NCBI GenBank assembly: GCA_019055375.1
Contig: JAHQIW010007046.1
Span: 1-64,000, forward strand
Length of the DNA stretch: 64,000 nt
DNA from: Parelaphostrongylus tenuis
Lineage: Eukaryota > Nematoda > Chromadorea > Rhabditida > Metastrongylidae
Direction of reading: 5' to 3'
A program made the position numbers and the translations under genes. Shown piece after piece: positions 46,420-59,700 of the stretch. The notes beneath the pieces were generated by a model. It worked only from the letters and a program-made list of their open reading frames with translations, was not told the DNA's origin and did no database searches. Each line of letters starts with the position of its first letter. Positions within the stretch are counted from its first letter, which is position 1.

Positions 46420-46630
46420 TAACTTTAAGCACTTTAGTACTTTATTTGATCCATCATCACAATGTTTTTTTCACTGTGCGGATTCCAGTACTTCGAGCAT
46501 TCAAGTCGTTTTTCGTCTTCTTGAACGGCGTAGAATACTGGCTGAGCGACTCTCCTTGCAATCTCGAGGATAACCTTGCTGTGGGCCGCGACGAGCATCG
46601 CAACCACTTGGCCGCGGCTCCTCATTAAAT
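46420..46630 (-). mobile_element. tRNA-derived SINE, family D
   Basis: Minus strand: GAGCCGCGGCCAAGTGGTTG (A-box-like head near 46600-46620), then ATCCTCGAGATTGCAAGGAG and the CACTGTG / ATGATGGATCAAAT end, collinear with 11.2 kb. Shorter than that copy because a GC-rich stretch after the head is missing. Confidence 0.6.
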
Positions 46631-46639
46631 AGCATTATA

Positions 46640-47650
46640 ACACTGCTAAAAAATGCACACTTAAGGAATTCTTGCAAATTTCGTAGCGGTAGCCTAACCA
46701 GGTGGAACACCGATATGTGCTTATAAGATCATCAAGCCCGTCGCGGTTGATTAATAATAGCTTCGATCCCTTTACATTGGCAGAAACAGAAAAAGCTAGA
46801 TAGATTGAGTTCCATTTCGACCTTTTAGGTTCTGAAGAAGACGGAACCGCACCATGAACCAATAGTACATTGTACTGAGTAAGTCTTGCTGTTGGCAATC
46901 TCGTGTCCAATCATCATGAAAACGGTGAATTATTTCTACTTCGTTTAGTTTTATTGTGGCGATTTCTCCTCGGTCCGCTTTTTCAGTGTCACTTCCACAC
47001 AACTATTTATTATCGTTGTTGTGATGTCTGCTTGGCTGTCGTTTTCGTAGAGCGTCACATATCCAGAAGAATTCAAGTCCCCAGCCGAGCCACAGTGTTC
47101 ATCATCAGTATCCCATTTTCATTCCGTCCATCCGAGTTGAGGATTTGCGAACCAAATAAGCCGAGAAGAAGTTCTCTTTACTTGTTTACACCCGTATTTT
47201 TTATGGTTTAGTCACCTCTACTGCTGACTGCTCTACTCTATTGATTATTTTTCAAGTCAAAAACATTCCTCATAAGCCAGATATAATTTGGTCACCTCTA
47301 ACTATGCCTGACAAATATAAAGACATGGTGAATCTCTCTGTGATTGATCAATGCCAATCGCTTTTCCTCTATATTTTATTTTTTAATCTGAAAAAAGCTC
47401 CTAAGAAAAGTTTGTCCTCAGTATTTTGAAATTTCTCAAACATGATTACATCGAAGAATAGAACGAGAACACATTCCTGACGTGGACCACCGCCTCCACT
47501 TCATTTTCTAATTGGAATGAGCGTTTCCGACCTCCGTCCAAGGTCATCATTGGCTCTATATGTCTCATTAATCCTTTCGCCTACTTGTCTCTTTGTTTCT
47601 TTCGTATTATGCTCTTCGACCAAGTAATCGTAAGTCCACTCAGACGTGAC
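46640..47650. other. region upstream of the receptor gene
   Basis: No exon recognised. The frames at 46903-47211 and 47241-47429 lack motifs. The receptor promoter and any outron should lie here, but I cannot point to specific elements. Confidence 0.35.
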
Positions 47651-47663
47651 TTTTTCATTGCAG
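47651..47663 (+). promoter_or_regulatory. 3' splice acceptor in 5' leader (trans-splice or UTR intron)
   Basis: TTTTTCATTGCAG ends at 47663, 54 bases before the receptor ATG. It fits a nematode acceptor for either spliced-leader addition or a 5'-UTR intron. The sequence alone does not say which. Confidence 0.45.
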
Positions 47664-47675
47664 ATGTCGATTTGA
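47664..47675 (+). promoter_or_regulatory. three-codon upstream ORF
   Basis: ATG TCG ATT TGA begins exactly at the first base after the putative acceptor and ends 42 bases before the receptor start. If the acceptor is used, this minimal uORF (Met-Ser-Ile-stop) would open the leader and could damp translation of the receptor. Confidence 0.35.
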
Positions 47676-47717
47676 AGACGCCGTCAAGAATCCACCGCAC
47701 AATTTTTGTTATCCGTA

Positions 47718-47788
47718 ATGGACGCTATTCAATGTCAGACAGTTCTTGTGCACTTGCCAAATGAAAGTGTTGTTTATGATTTTTTCAA
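47718..47788 (+). CDS. GPCR exon 1 (start codon, extracellular N-terminus)
   Basis: Starts MDAIQCQTVLVHLPNESVVY and ends at AA/GTACGT with two bases of a Lys codon, completed by the first base of exon 2. I chose this ATG because it is the one whose frame and phase fit exon 2 exactly across a 101-bp intron. It is the least certain exon, because N-termini are poorly conserved in this family. Confidence 0.7.
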
Positions 47789-50700
47789 GTACGTTTGTTT
47801 TGCCGCATAACCAGTGATATTAGTTCCAGCTACTGGAAAAAGCTGCTTTTTGGAGGAAACTTCTATTTCAAAATAATTTTTGATTTCAGAGAAGTACATC
47901 TCTTTTACAAGCCAATTCATACATACTTGTCGATTATTATGTGTATATTCGGAACCATAGCCAACTTCTGCAACATTGTAGTTTTAACGAGGTACAATGT
48001 TCCTTTGTTCTATTAACTTTTACTCTTCTAGATCTTTTCTTTGTCGTTTTACACTATCGATCAAATGAAGGTTCGTGGTCAATTTGATTCGTTCTATAAA
48101 AACCACCTATGGCGTTTACATAATTAGCTAAGGCTTTATTTTTCGGAATGATTCAGACATGGGATATCCTTTTCCTTTTTTTTACCAAAAAAGTTGTTGT
48201 CAATAGTAGTGACAAAAATATTAGTGGTGTCGATGCTTATACATATTGAATATTATGCATAGAAAATCGTATTGCAAAAGAAACAAAGTTCCCTAATAGT
48301 TCTTAATGTTATTATTTATCTTGTTGGCGACCGCAGTCACAAATTTTGATACAGACGGCCCTCCAATTTTACCTTGCTGAAACCATCGTTTTTAGCGTTT
48401 CAAGCCAATATTCAAGCCTTAAACTCATTTTGTGATCCGAACAGGAGAAAAAACAAAAAGAATTAGAAGAAGAAAATGGGAATTGGTACCCGCGTTTTTA
48501 CTGATAACTGACTTCTAAGTAAATAATGATTTCGATAAGATGATCAGTCAGGCTGTGATCCGTTGTCCGTCAAAAGGTTGATGGCACTTTTGTGTACGAA
48601 TAAATCCAATGAAACGAGCTCGATATTCCGTCGTAAAGATTATTATCGAAAAAACCAGTTGAAATGTCTTTATGTCAAGACCATACGCTTAATGTTTTGC
48701 TGTTAATTTGAAATAAATCAACTGATCACGAAATGGCATGAAAAAGAACATCCGAATGGTTAGATAGTAAAATAACAATAATTTCATACTTCATTGTTTC
48801 ATTCTGGATGGAAAAAATTTTAGGTTTTCGGGTGAAAGATCCCTTTAATTTACACATCACTATTGTTTTAAAAGGTTCAAATATGGTGTCGAGATGTACT
48901 ACTTTTTGCTTTTTGCTGTATTTCTTCATCAAAGAGAAATCTGGCCCCGAAGTATCGAAGATTGGGAAATAATGTCACTCTGTAATTTTACTTTTTTTGA
49001 GCCTCAAGCCACGGAGATCGTTGTTGCGATTGAACAGTTTGCCATTCCCTCTATCTACGGTAACTCTTAGTGACTCAGTACCCACCTCAGCAGCTCCAAC
49101 GATAAAAAGTTCAGCAGGCCTCATGTACTTCCTCTACAACCATGAGAAGAGTGCTTAGGAATTAAATTACGTAACTGCTTGAATAATCAAATCAGTTAGA
49201 GCAGACTCTAGGAACGACACCCACAGCGCTATAGGAGTACTTTTGTAAGCAAAGAATTCAATGCCATTTCACTAAATTTTTTTGGAAAGTCTTAAAACTA
49301 AAAGAGGACTTTTAAGGCGACAGATGCGCACCCCAGTGAATATGATTCTTACGGCGATGGCATGCTGTGACACGGTGGTCTTGTTTTCGAACCTAATCTA
49401 CACCACACATTATCAGTTTGTGGCGTTCAAACACTGCCATCCGAGACATTGGAGCTACGGATGGGCACTATTCCTCATCGCACATGCGCATCTCTCATTG
49501 GTCGGACACAGTTCATCAGTGTGGTTGTCAGGTCAGTACAAACTCAAAGTGAAAAGCATGATTAAGGTACGAAAAAGGGAATTGAGTGGTGAGCAAAAAA
49601 TACGACCTCAGACGGGAGTCGTATCCGCGTTCCATCCATGCCGGGGACGACTCCCGTCTGAGGTCGTATTTTTGCTCACCACTCAATTCTTTCAGGTATC
49701 TATCAAACATCATAACACTGCGAAGAAAAGCAATAAAAATATTAGAATTTTGAGTATGAAAAAGGCTCATGTTGCTAGATTGATTTGGCAAATATTTTAT
49801 ATTCCATTCAAGTTCTTCGCTGATTTTGTCTTTTCGAATAACTGCGGATCTGATAACATTACTTCATCTTCTCTTACGTAATTGGAGATCAGTGCACCAA
49901 AAGACTGTTTTCTTTCAGGAAGTGTTGCTTTTATTCTAGCTGTATTTTAGTGAATCATTTTTTATTTTCAGTTATCATGATTAAGTCTTTCCTTGATAAG
50001 CAAACGTGTGGTCAATATTAAAGCACTTATTTAATCGCAACAGTTGACTTTACAACGGTTTTGGCTTCTTCAGAAATCACTATTCTCTTTAGATTGATAG
50101 CTAAATTAGAACATTGTAGCTTTTGTTCTACTCGCATTTTTTTGACAACATTTGTTTTTTTTCTGTTCGCATCGTCGAGAGCTGTCTAATAGAAAGATTT
50201 CGTTGCTCAGCACTGGTGCTTCACTTCTGATAGACCACATAATTCGTGCTGTCTTCTTCGTTTAACCCACTGGCCACTGTTGGGATGGATTTTGATACCT
50301 ACGGCACCGTAACTATGACCAATAAAATTATCTTTTGAGCCCCTTGGGCTCCAGGCTTACTTCCGATTTTTGAATCGCAGGATAAAACGGCCATTTTAAA
50401 AAAATTAGGTCGCCACGTTTTTAGTGCTACTTAAGAAACAGTGACTTCAGTGCGATAACCAGGTACAGTGTGATTGGTTAGTGATCAAAGACCTACATAG
50501 TTATATTTTAACACGACTCCGTGTTTTGAGCAGTAAATATCGATGATGGTTTTTACCCCTTTACTCAGCGTTTCTCTTGTTGAATAGAAACGAGGGTCTA
50601 GTAGTTGTAGTAGTACTTAGTAGAGATAAATCATTATGTGGGTTAATGGCTTACTTTACGGCGGTATCGCTTTTTCACACCCTCACAAGTTCAAGTTGAC

Positions 50701-53700
50701 TTACCATATCCTCACTTTGTACTTCTAAACCTCAACCAAGAAAGTGATAAGCAAATCTTGATTCTCACAAAAAATAACTTCTTTCTAAACGCACACCGTT
50801 TAGTTTTCGGGCCTTTCAACTATTCATCAGAAATACGCCTTTTTGAGGCTTTAATAGGCCAAGAATGTGCTTGCCCAGGTAAGGTAACTACGAGATACTC
50901 TTCTTTACGGTTCATTTTTGGATTCTTCGCATTTATTTTATTAGCAAGTTTTATTAGCATTTATGGATTTTCACGTTCAAACGTGACTTCGAACAATATC
51001 TTAGGATAATTTAACCTGACCAGGGTCAGGCACACTGGAATATTTTTGCACGCAATAAAGAATAATGGAAGTTTTATTGGTGCCGTTCAAGTCACTCGAC
51101 GATCAAGAGGGTGATAGGAGATGATGGTGCTCTACAACATCGCTTCTGCTCTTCAAAAGAAACACTGAATTCTTTTTTCTACGCCGCGGCTCTTAGATTG
51201 TCGACTCTAGGAAAGCCGTTCTGTTACTTACATCAACTTTTAGCTTGGTGATAGGACTTCTTTGACATTAAGAGGTGTCGATAGAAAAACTTCTGGTATA
51301 TGGTCATAGACAAAAAAAGTTTACACTCAAATAGGAGAGCTCATCGGTCTTGTGCGTATATGTGCCAGCACAGAAAAATGAAGGACCACATTATAAATAG
51401 ACCATATTATAGTAAATCGGAGGTTTTGCCTGATCGATGTCGCTGTTGTTTCTAAGTTCTGCACGAGATCATCGCCTTCTCCGTGCCACCTTTCGTTTTT
51501 CGCAGAAAGGAGAGAAAGCCGCTAAATTCAAACAACGAAGTCTTAAAACCACCATAAACTGGGATGTAATCAAATCATTAGTCGGCTCTTGGGAAGATAC
51601 CGTTGTCGACAACATCGACAAAGTCTACGACCGGCTCGTTGAATATCTTCACGTCGGCGCCATGCTAGCTGAGAGTTGCAACGAAAAGGCGCTTGTTTCC
51701 GCACACACTCGAGCTGGATACGTCAACCTGGAATCTAACGAGCTACAGGCAACCGACTCACGTCCGAACTTGCAAAACGCTTCAAAGAAGCAATAAAAGA
51801 AGACCCTGAAGAGAGCAGCATTATGGCAAAAGCTGCAGAAGCTGGGAGGAGCATTCGCAAAGCCCAGCGAAGCTTCGCCAATCATAAGACCAAGGTGATT
51901 GTGCTCCGATGCCTTGACGGGATACTTACAGCTCCCAGAAGGGCAATGGAGAAAATTATCCACCAGTACTACTCGGATCTCTTCGCTAGCCATGCCCTCT
52001 TATCGTCATATAACTTGAAAGAGGATGAATCTGTCGTTTCACCGGTCCTCCCCTCTAAAATACGACATTCTATATCGTCGGTGAAGAACAAAACAGCGCC
52101 CGGTCCAGACCATCAACACCCTGGCTCGGCTCTTCACTCGCTACCTGTCAGAATGCAAGGTTCCCATTCAGTGGAAAATCAGAAAGACCGTTTTGTTGGG
52201 GAGATCTTCACGGCATAGGCAATTAACGCCCAGTCTGCTTGGTGTCTGTTGTTTACAAAGTCTTCACTAGAGTCATCCTACGCAGAATCGACAGAACACT
52301 GGATGAAGGGCAGCCATGCAAACAAGCAGGGTTCCGAAAAGGATTTAACACCATAGACCACATCCACACGATCCCGGTACTCAGTGAAGTTTTGCGAGAT
52401 TACAAAATACCGCTCTGTCTCACTTTCATCGATCTGAAGAAAGCCCATGATTCAGTGGGAACAGAAGTGGTTGTAGAGGCTCTGGATAACTAGGGCGGCC
52501 ATACTTGGTGCATAATGATCCTTCGTGAGCTATATAAAGATTTCGCGACCAAAATATCTCCATTTTACAGCAATATCACCATCGACGAAAGAAGAGCAGC
52601 TCGACAAGAAAAGCAATTCCGCCAAAATTGCCGCCACCCTCCAAACGTTTAGCGAACATTAGAATGGGACGATATGGGAGTGAAAATTGACGGTCGACAA
52701 TTAAACCATCTTCGCTTTGCTGACGATATCGTCGTCATAACACCAAGCATCAGCCAAGCGGAACAATTGTTGACCGATTTCGACAACGCTTGTGGAAAGA
52801 TTGGTCTTCTACTAAATCTAACAAAACCGATGTTCATGAGGAACGAATGGGTTTTGAATGCTCCATTCACGCTCAACGGAACGGACATTTCCGAATGCTC
52901 CAGTTGCTTTTATCTAGATTGCGAAATCAGCATAATGAGCGATCTAGCTTCAGAGTTGAGCAGGAGGAAGGACGGCTTGAGGAACGTTTTAGAGTATCGA
53001 AGATGTAATGAATAGGACAAAGACTATCCGACTCTGTGCCCACCTTTTCTGCTCGACGATTATCCCTGCTCTAAGTGTGCAGCAGAAGCGTGGTCGCTAC
53101 ATAAGCAGGATAAAAGATCACTTGGCGTCATTGAACGCGCAGTTGAAAGGTCAATGTTAAGAGTATCCCGTATCTCGCAAATGACAGAAAGGATCCGAAG
53201 TCTCGACCTACCTCAAAGGTTAAAGATCCAAGACGCCGTTCTAGACGCCACGATATCGAAAATAAGGTGGGCAGGGTACGTGATGCGCTTCAGCGACAAC
53301 TGATAGACGAGAGCCGTTACCGACTGAATTCCTTGGGTTATCAAGATCTCTACAAGAAGACCACTTACCCGTTGGTCCGATTTCTTCACGAAAGCTATAA
53401 AAGAAAGATATGATGCTCAGCGAATCTGTAGAGCGAAAAGGACGCACTGGGCTACTCTTGCACGCGATAGGGAAAAATGGAAAAGTTGCTGGTACCTGCT
53501 TGGGTCACTCGACGATCAACGGGACGACCACTGATACAGGTGATACGAAAGAATATTAATTTGCTTCCAATTTTATACATGCTTTACTCTTTGTTGTTTA
53601 TTCTATTTACTCTTTCCTTTTTATTTGACCCATGCAAGTACTTTTCAAGTTTGACTTTGCTTCCACTTTATCAGCACCATCATTTTCCTTAGAGCTTGAT

Positions 53701-56700
53701 AAATCTTACAAAGCAAATGTTGGTGACATCTATAGTTGGCTCAGTCCTCTCATCAATGGTATTCACGCAACTTTGATTCATCTTAGTTAGCCGATAGAAA
53801 AGCTATTTGTTACTTACAAGCTGAAAAAGCGACTCGATACGCTTAAATATGGGCAAACTCTTTTTTCAAACTAGGTTTTGCTTTGATTTTTGGAAAGTTT
53901 GAGCGAAAATCAATATTTCACAGCGGACTTCGTTTTGAACTACTACAGTTTTGTCATATGCGTGCTTTGAAGACGATTTTAAACTCTCCGAGTTAATCGT
54001 AGCCCCAATAAATTTCGTAATACGAATGTATTTTTCGCTTTATCAGATTTTTCTTGGTAAATTGCTAACTCTAGATATTTCGTGATGTTTTAGATAAGAG
54101 TGCACTGTTTTTGTAATATATTTTTCGCTGACGGCTGACAAACTCTGTCGAGCTCTTTTTTGTTGTCCGGAAACGAAGGAGGAAACGACCGCCTTTGCTG
54201 GGCAAGGACTTTCGATTCCTTTCCGTTTGGTAGCACGAGATGAAGAAACGACCCGCCTTCGCTGAATAGGAACTTTTCACAAGAATGTTAGTAAACATTC
54301 GGAAATTTAAATCTTTTACTACTGTGGTACGTAGCTTTTTTTTTTGAAAAGACCCACCATGCAAAATTCAAAATAAATTACCTTTTACATCAGCCTGATA
54401 ATATTACTGTTACTTCGCTGTAAGCACAAAAAGCAAATGAACATGTCGAGGAGATTTTGTAGTATTAGAGTCATACGTTTTACCTAGACTTTCTCACAAA
54501 ATAAAGGAGACTTTTTTGATCAGATAATGAAAACTGCAAACTACGCATCTGTAACTAGTGAGCGCAATCGATCGATCACCGTATTGAAACCACGGACAGT
54601 CCTCCTAACCCCTCCCTAGCTCACACTTTAGCCGAAAAGCAAATGCCTGAGTTTGTGAACTCAGTCTATTCTCCTAGTACATTGCAGTGAAACGGTCTTT
54701 TTACTAAATAAGCACAACATTGCAATTGCCAATAGTTTTGCTACCAATTGGTTAATAAGAACTTGAGTAAGGAGCTTTGTCCTGCGATGCATATAAGTAA
54801 GTGAAACACAATTGTCTTCTCTCTGCTACAGCGTTATATGAGATTTTTTTCAACGAACGGCCATATAGCGCAGTAGGCAGAGATTTGAGATTTTGAATGA
54901 TTGCTAAGATGAAATGGAAAGCCTTAATGTTGAGAAGAGGGTTCTTCATTTGTTCTCGGATAATGGAAAAAATTCCTCCGTCGTACGTTTGAAGCGCCAA
55001 AATCGCTAACAGATGCTTTGACAAAAACCTCAGCACATCACAACGCATTGTGATGATTCGTAAGTAATTAGGGCAACTAGAGATCGTTATTTAGTCCCAT
55101 ATGTAACACTATACTTGCATCAAATGCCATTTGCTAGCTTAGAAAGGCATTTGAGGAACTAGGCACCTCTTGTTTGCATAATTGGTCAGTAACCTTTGCA
55201 AGCGCTGAAAAAATTCCCACATAACTGATATTCGTTGAAACGACATACCTTGTTAAACGATCTTGGAGAAGGCTCAAATTCTCAGTTTCTACCCGCCTAT
55301 GCGGAGTGGTACAGCTCTTCGTTCATAATTTCACAGCCAGAAATATCGCGGCATCACTCTGGAGTGAAAGTCCTCAGAAATTATAATTTCTCCATGTGAA
55401 ATTCTCATACTCGTAGAGATTTCGAAAAGATTCGACTCTTTTTACCACCCTATTTATCTAGCTGTTTTCTTGTGCCTAACCAAGAAATTTCCAAGCTTTG
55501 ATAGGAACATGGCTAGAACTGCACCTAGATCATTAGTGCATAATAGTGCTCTAAATAGATGCATTAATTTAATTAGCAAAATTTGTATAGTCTTCAATTG
55601 ATTTATCTGCTGTATCAATTTGACATTCATTCGATTTGACAGATATTTAACACTGGCCATAATTTATTCCATTGAATATCTTGTGCGTTGCTTGCACTTC
55701 TTTCTCTGTTTTGATCCTCCGTAAAGTTCCAATATAGTACATTCATAATAAATCTTCCTCACTACGTCGTCCTTCTCGACACTATTTTTCGAAGTTTATG
55801 GATAGACCTACATGAGTAGTCGTACACATGTCGGGGCGGATATCAATTGAATAGTCCCGAAGGAATATAAAACGCTTGGTTGCTTTACATTGTTAAAGCA
55901 GCACAAATGTACACGTGATTATTTCGGCGTGTTATCATGTGTTCATAGTTTTTTATGCGAAGAGCTAAAAATCTTCGGCGTCGGGCTGTAAGTTATTATA
56001 TGTGCAAGTGAAACGTCAGACAGGAAGTTGTTAAGAACTCAAGTACGAACTAAAAAAGATTTTGAGATCACCGCAAGTTAATTTGGTTGATTTGTCCACT
56101 TTAACCTATAATTTTTGGAAAAGGTTTTCAGTCTTTCTAGAATTTGTTACGTTTATTACGATCGTAGCTTATGTACGTCTCGGTGGTCTCGCCACTTGAT
56201 GAAATACAACGTAACAACCTCAAGAAAGACTCAAAAATTCTTTAAGTTTATATTAACTGTTTATAATGAGATTATGAAAAAACAGTCGACTGAATGGTGA
56301 TGTCGTATACTTTGTGGCTTTCAGTAGCCTTTCCAAGCCTGTAGAGGAGTTTTGTATCCAAGAAGATACGCGATTTTCTGGAAAGTTCTCATGCTGGAAA
56401 GACGTTTTTCTCAAACTTTAGGTAGCTATGCAAAGGCTTGATTTTCAACAATTTCAGAAATATGTTTGGTTTTTGAACAGTCTTTTGTATTGCGTTGTAG
56501 CAGCGAAATCATATTATATTTGGCAACTCGAATTGCTTTGTTTGTTACGTTGCGATCTGTAGATGATTTGTCGCTAGACTTTTGATAGACATTCAATAGC
56601 TCAAATCTCGACGATTCTGTTACCAACTGGTTTATGAAAAGGTCTCTACAGAGCTCTATAAGAGGGGAAAGAAGATCACGTTTTACACTCGGAGTAGTTA

Positions 56701-59700
56701 GCTCGTCTCTTGAATTTCACAGCGATGTTATTGGTACTTTTTAGTAAAGTTTATATGTTGGAGGCACTTTATCGCTACAAAACGGCAGAATAACGCAGAG
56801 CAAACTTTTATAACGATATTTTAGACAAAAGAGCAATCCGCACGCCTAAGATCTTCATTTTCCTTCGCGAAAATCACATTTTTGCCAGAAAAACATACAT
56901 CATACGCCTATTGTATATTTCTATCGCCTGTCTTATCAGAGAGTGAATCAAAAACACACTCGAAAAATTTATTCAGCAGTCAGTAAATAATGCAACACCG
57001 TGTAAAAGCAACTGCCCTGATTATCAGAATCAGTTAACATTTTCTTGTCTTGTATAGTAAACGTGAAATCAACATATTTTGTCAGCTTGACACAACACCA
57101 AACCAGCGCTTGATTAAGGTATTCGACTTCGATTGTCCGAGATGAACAGATGTGTACACCTGAACTGTGAAGAAATCTTGACATACTAGAACGTCTGTAA
57201 AACGGGAAACCTGCAGTACTTACTAGTTCTCTTGGAAAACGAAAGGCTCTTTTTGAACTAAATCTTTCACAATGCCTAAGTATCCGATTGTTTCGCGCCT
57301 ACATCAATTAGAAGTAATTGGAATTAACGAAAGGCTGATATAAATCTGGTTATAAATGAAACAGAGTTGTCGACAAACTGATATCGCATGGAGTACATGA
57401 CATCAGTTTAAGCAAATTATTGAGTGTTTTCTAAATTTCATCCACTACGATAACTTTTGCGTATCGATAACAGAAACATATCAAAGCTACAAGAATTATT
57501 TGATGATGTCCATTGTACATCTCATTACAACTGAATGATTTCCATAGACAGTATCATGCGAAGTAAACGAGCGTTTTCCTTTACTCATAAGAGCTATATG
57601 TGGTAGACCGCATGCATGAAGTAAGGTGGAAAACCCAAAATTTTTCTTTTAAACGGAAAATTACTTGCCATAACGAAAATCGCACGCCGCTTGCTGGTCT
57701 CGCTTTGCGCGGCGATCTCTATCGACGTCCCGAGAAGATTAATGAAGCATTCAGGAAAAATTAACGTTTCTCTTCTAACAGTCTGAAATCATCTCAGCTT
57801 TTTTGAAGCGAAAAACTGTTTTGTTATACGAGTTTTTCATAACACAAAAAATGCTGAATGTGATCTCCGGACGGGAAACTAATTTTGTTTTCGCATGGCC
57901 CTGTAGCTGTCTAGACGATGTGGGAAAAATAAGTGCGTTACTCTATGGTGTCGAAGTCTATCATAGATATCACAAAGATTGAGAATTTAGAGGATCTGAC
58001 GTAAACATTCCATCATAAATCTTATTTGGTTGGAAATCGCCTTCATTTGCAGCGCTTGAATTTGTTCCGATGATTTTTTGAAGTTCACTTCACTCCCGTG
58101 GAAGAAGTTTATCCTATATGCGAATTTTAGAAGTGTCACATGGAACTAATGTATTTTTGGTCACTACTCAAGCAGCTCATATGGACGTGAGAGACTTTTA
58201 CGCTTCAGATTCTGAGATCTAAAAGTTTCCGATTCAAGAAGCTATTGAAAATCGTTACACAATTTCATATTTAACGAAGGAGACAGGAATTGAAGAATTA
58301 AAGACCTTAATTTTGGTACATTCTTTTGAGATTTTTGTTTAAATTATGCATCATGACTTATTTTTGCGCTAGCTATAGGAAAAAAAGAAGAACATAAATC
58401 ATGCAATGTTTTTGAAATATTTTAGAGACAAAAGCAAAACGAAAAGATTAGATGCTTCACTTTATATTTTGTAGTGTTTTATGACAGTTAATAACATGAG
58501 AGAAAATATGAAGTCGTTAAAAACTCACCGATTTAGTGGAACTCCTGAACATTGAAAGAAAATAAGAAAAAGAAGGAAAGGTGTCTATTCATCCTTCACA
58601 AAGGTCTACCTTGATTTCACGTGTTGTTTCGATTGCTGCTTGGAGAATCCGTCTACTCATTCATCTTGTGAAATGCTGTCCAGACGTGATTCTCTTGCAA
58701 TCCTGGGGGTAGCCGAGCTAAGGTAGTCCTAGGCGTTCAGTTGACTGACTAGAACAGAGTGTTGGTGAAGAAGTCGAGCGATAATTTCGCTTACCATCTT
58801 GCTTCCTGATACACTGTGTCACTAACAATTGCTCTACCTTACCTCAAGAGTCTTATTACTACAGATATGTCCAGGTCAATAGGGTGTAATGGTTGAACGT
58901 TACTTGTATCACATATATTTCATAGATGGCCGTTGGTTCAGTCTTGGGTTTAGGCTTAACCATGACTATCACTGCTCTGTGATTTCAGAATTGGAACTAA
59001 AATTATCCGGAAGGACAAAATAAAAGAAACGATGACATAAGTAGGCAACTGAATGCCATAGTTTAAGGCAGACATGCATTCAGTTACTTCGAGAATGCCA
59101 CGAATGAAGTCGAATAAATCGCGCACTCGTAATAATCAACTTTGTACGTTGTGCCCTATTGCTGATATTATTCAATCTGTCTATCTTCTTTTACCTTCAC
59201 ATCTATCGTGCCAATCTTTCGAAAATCCATTCCCTCACATACACTAATCGCGAAGTCTTGAAACTTTTCTCCTGTGGTTTCCACCAATGCTCGGAATTCA
59301 TCTCCTTTATAAATGCCGTTGAATCGTGACCGAGTCGATCCTCGGAATTCAAAGATAATCTAGCTAAAGCAGCTTTGATTTGTAGAGAGGGAGTTGCTCC
59401 CAGAAAAGCACTTGTGCCTATTTTTCCACACGGATGGGATGAGAGCTTGGTGAGTCTTGGAAGGGCAGCACTGTGCTCGTGATGAACGGCTTCTGCACCG
59501 CTGCTTTACTTGCTTACCTGTTCATAGTTACAAACGCTGCAAATACCATAAACTACTCTCTGACACAGTTGCACCTAACTGGACTATGGTTAGAATGTTG
59601 GGAAAGCAAATCCTTATCTTTTCCTCAAGTCAACGGCTGCTATTTTTATATTTTTTATTTTTTTATTTTTACCTTATTTTTATATTATTTTTCCTATATT

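Larger units (their letters stand above)
51400..53545 (+). mobile_element. 5'-truncated RTE-type non-LTR retrotransposon, broken by frameshifts
   Basis: In the same orientation as the host gene. Reading across frames: end of the endonuclease (IDHIIVNRRFCLIDVAVV, then DHRLLRATFRFS), linker, RT fingers (PVLPSKIRHS, NKTAPGPD), palm with AGFRKGFNTIDHI and FIDLKKAHDSV (motif A Asp present), a damaged motif B (the QGD expected is absent), RFADDIVVITPS (motif C), then the C-terminal zone SKIRWAGYVMRFSDN and HWATLARDREKWKSCWYLLG to SLDDQRDDH and a short GATAC-like tail. At least five stops or frameshifts (near 51470, 51796, 52100, 52490, 52640, 53010) make it inactive. The endonuclease N-terminus is missing. 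Confidence 0.88.
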
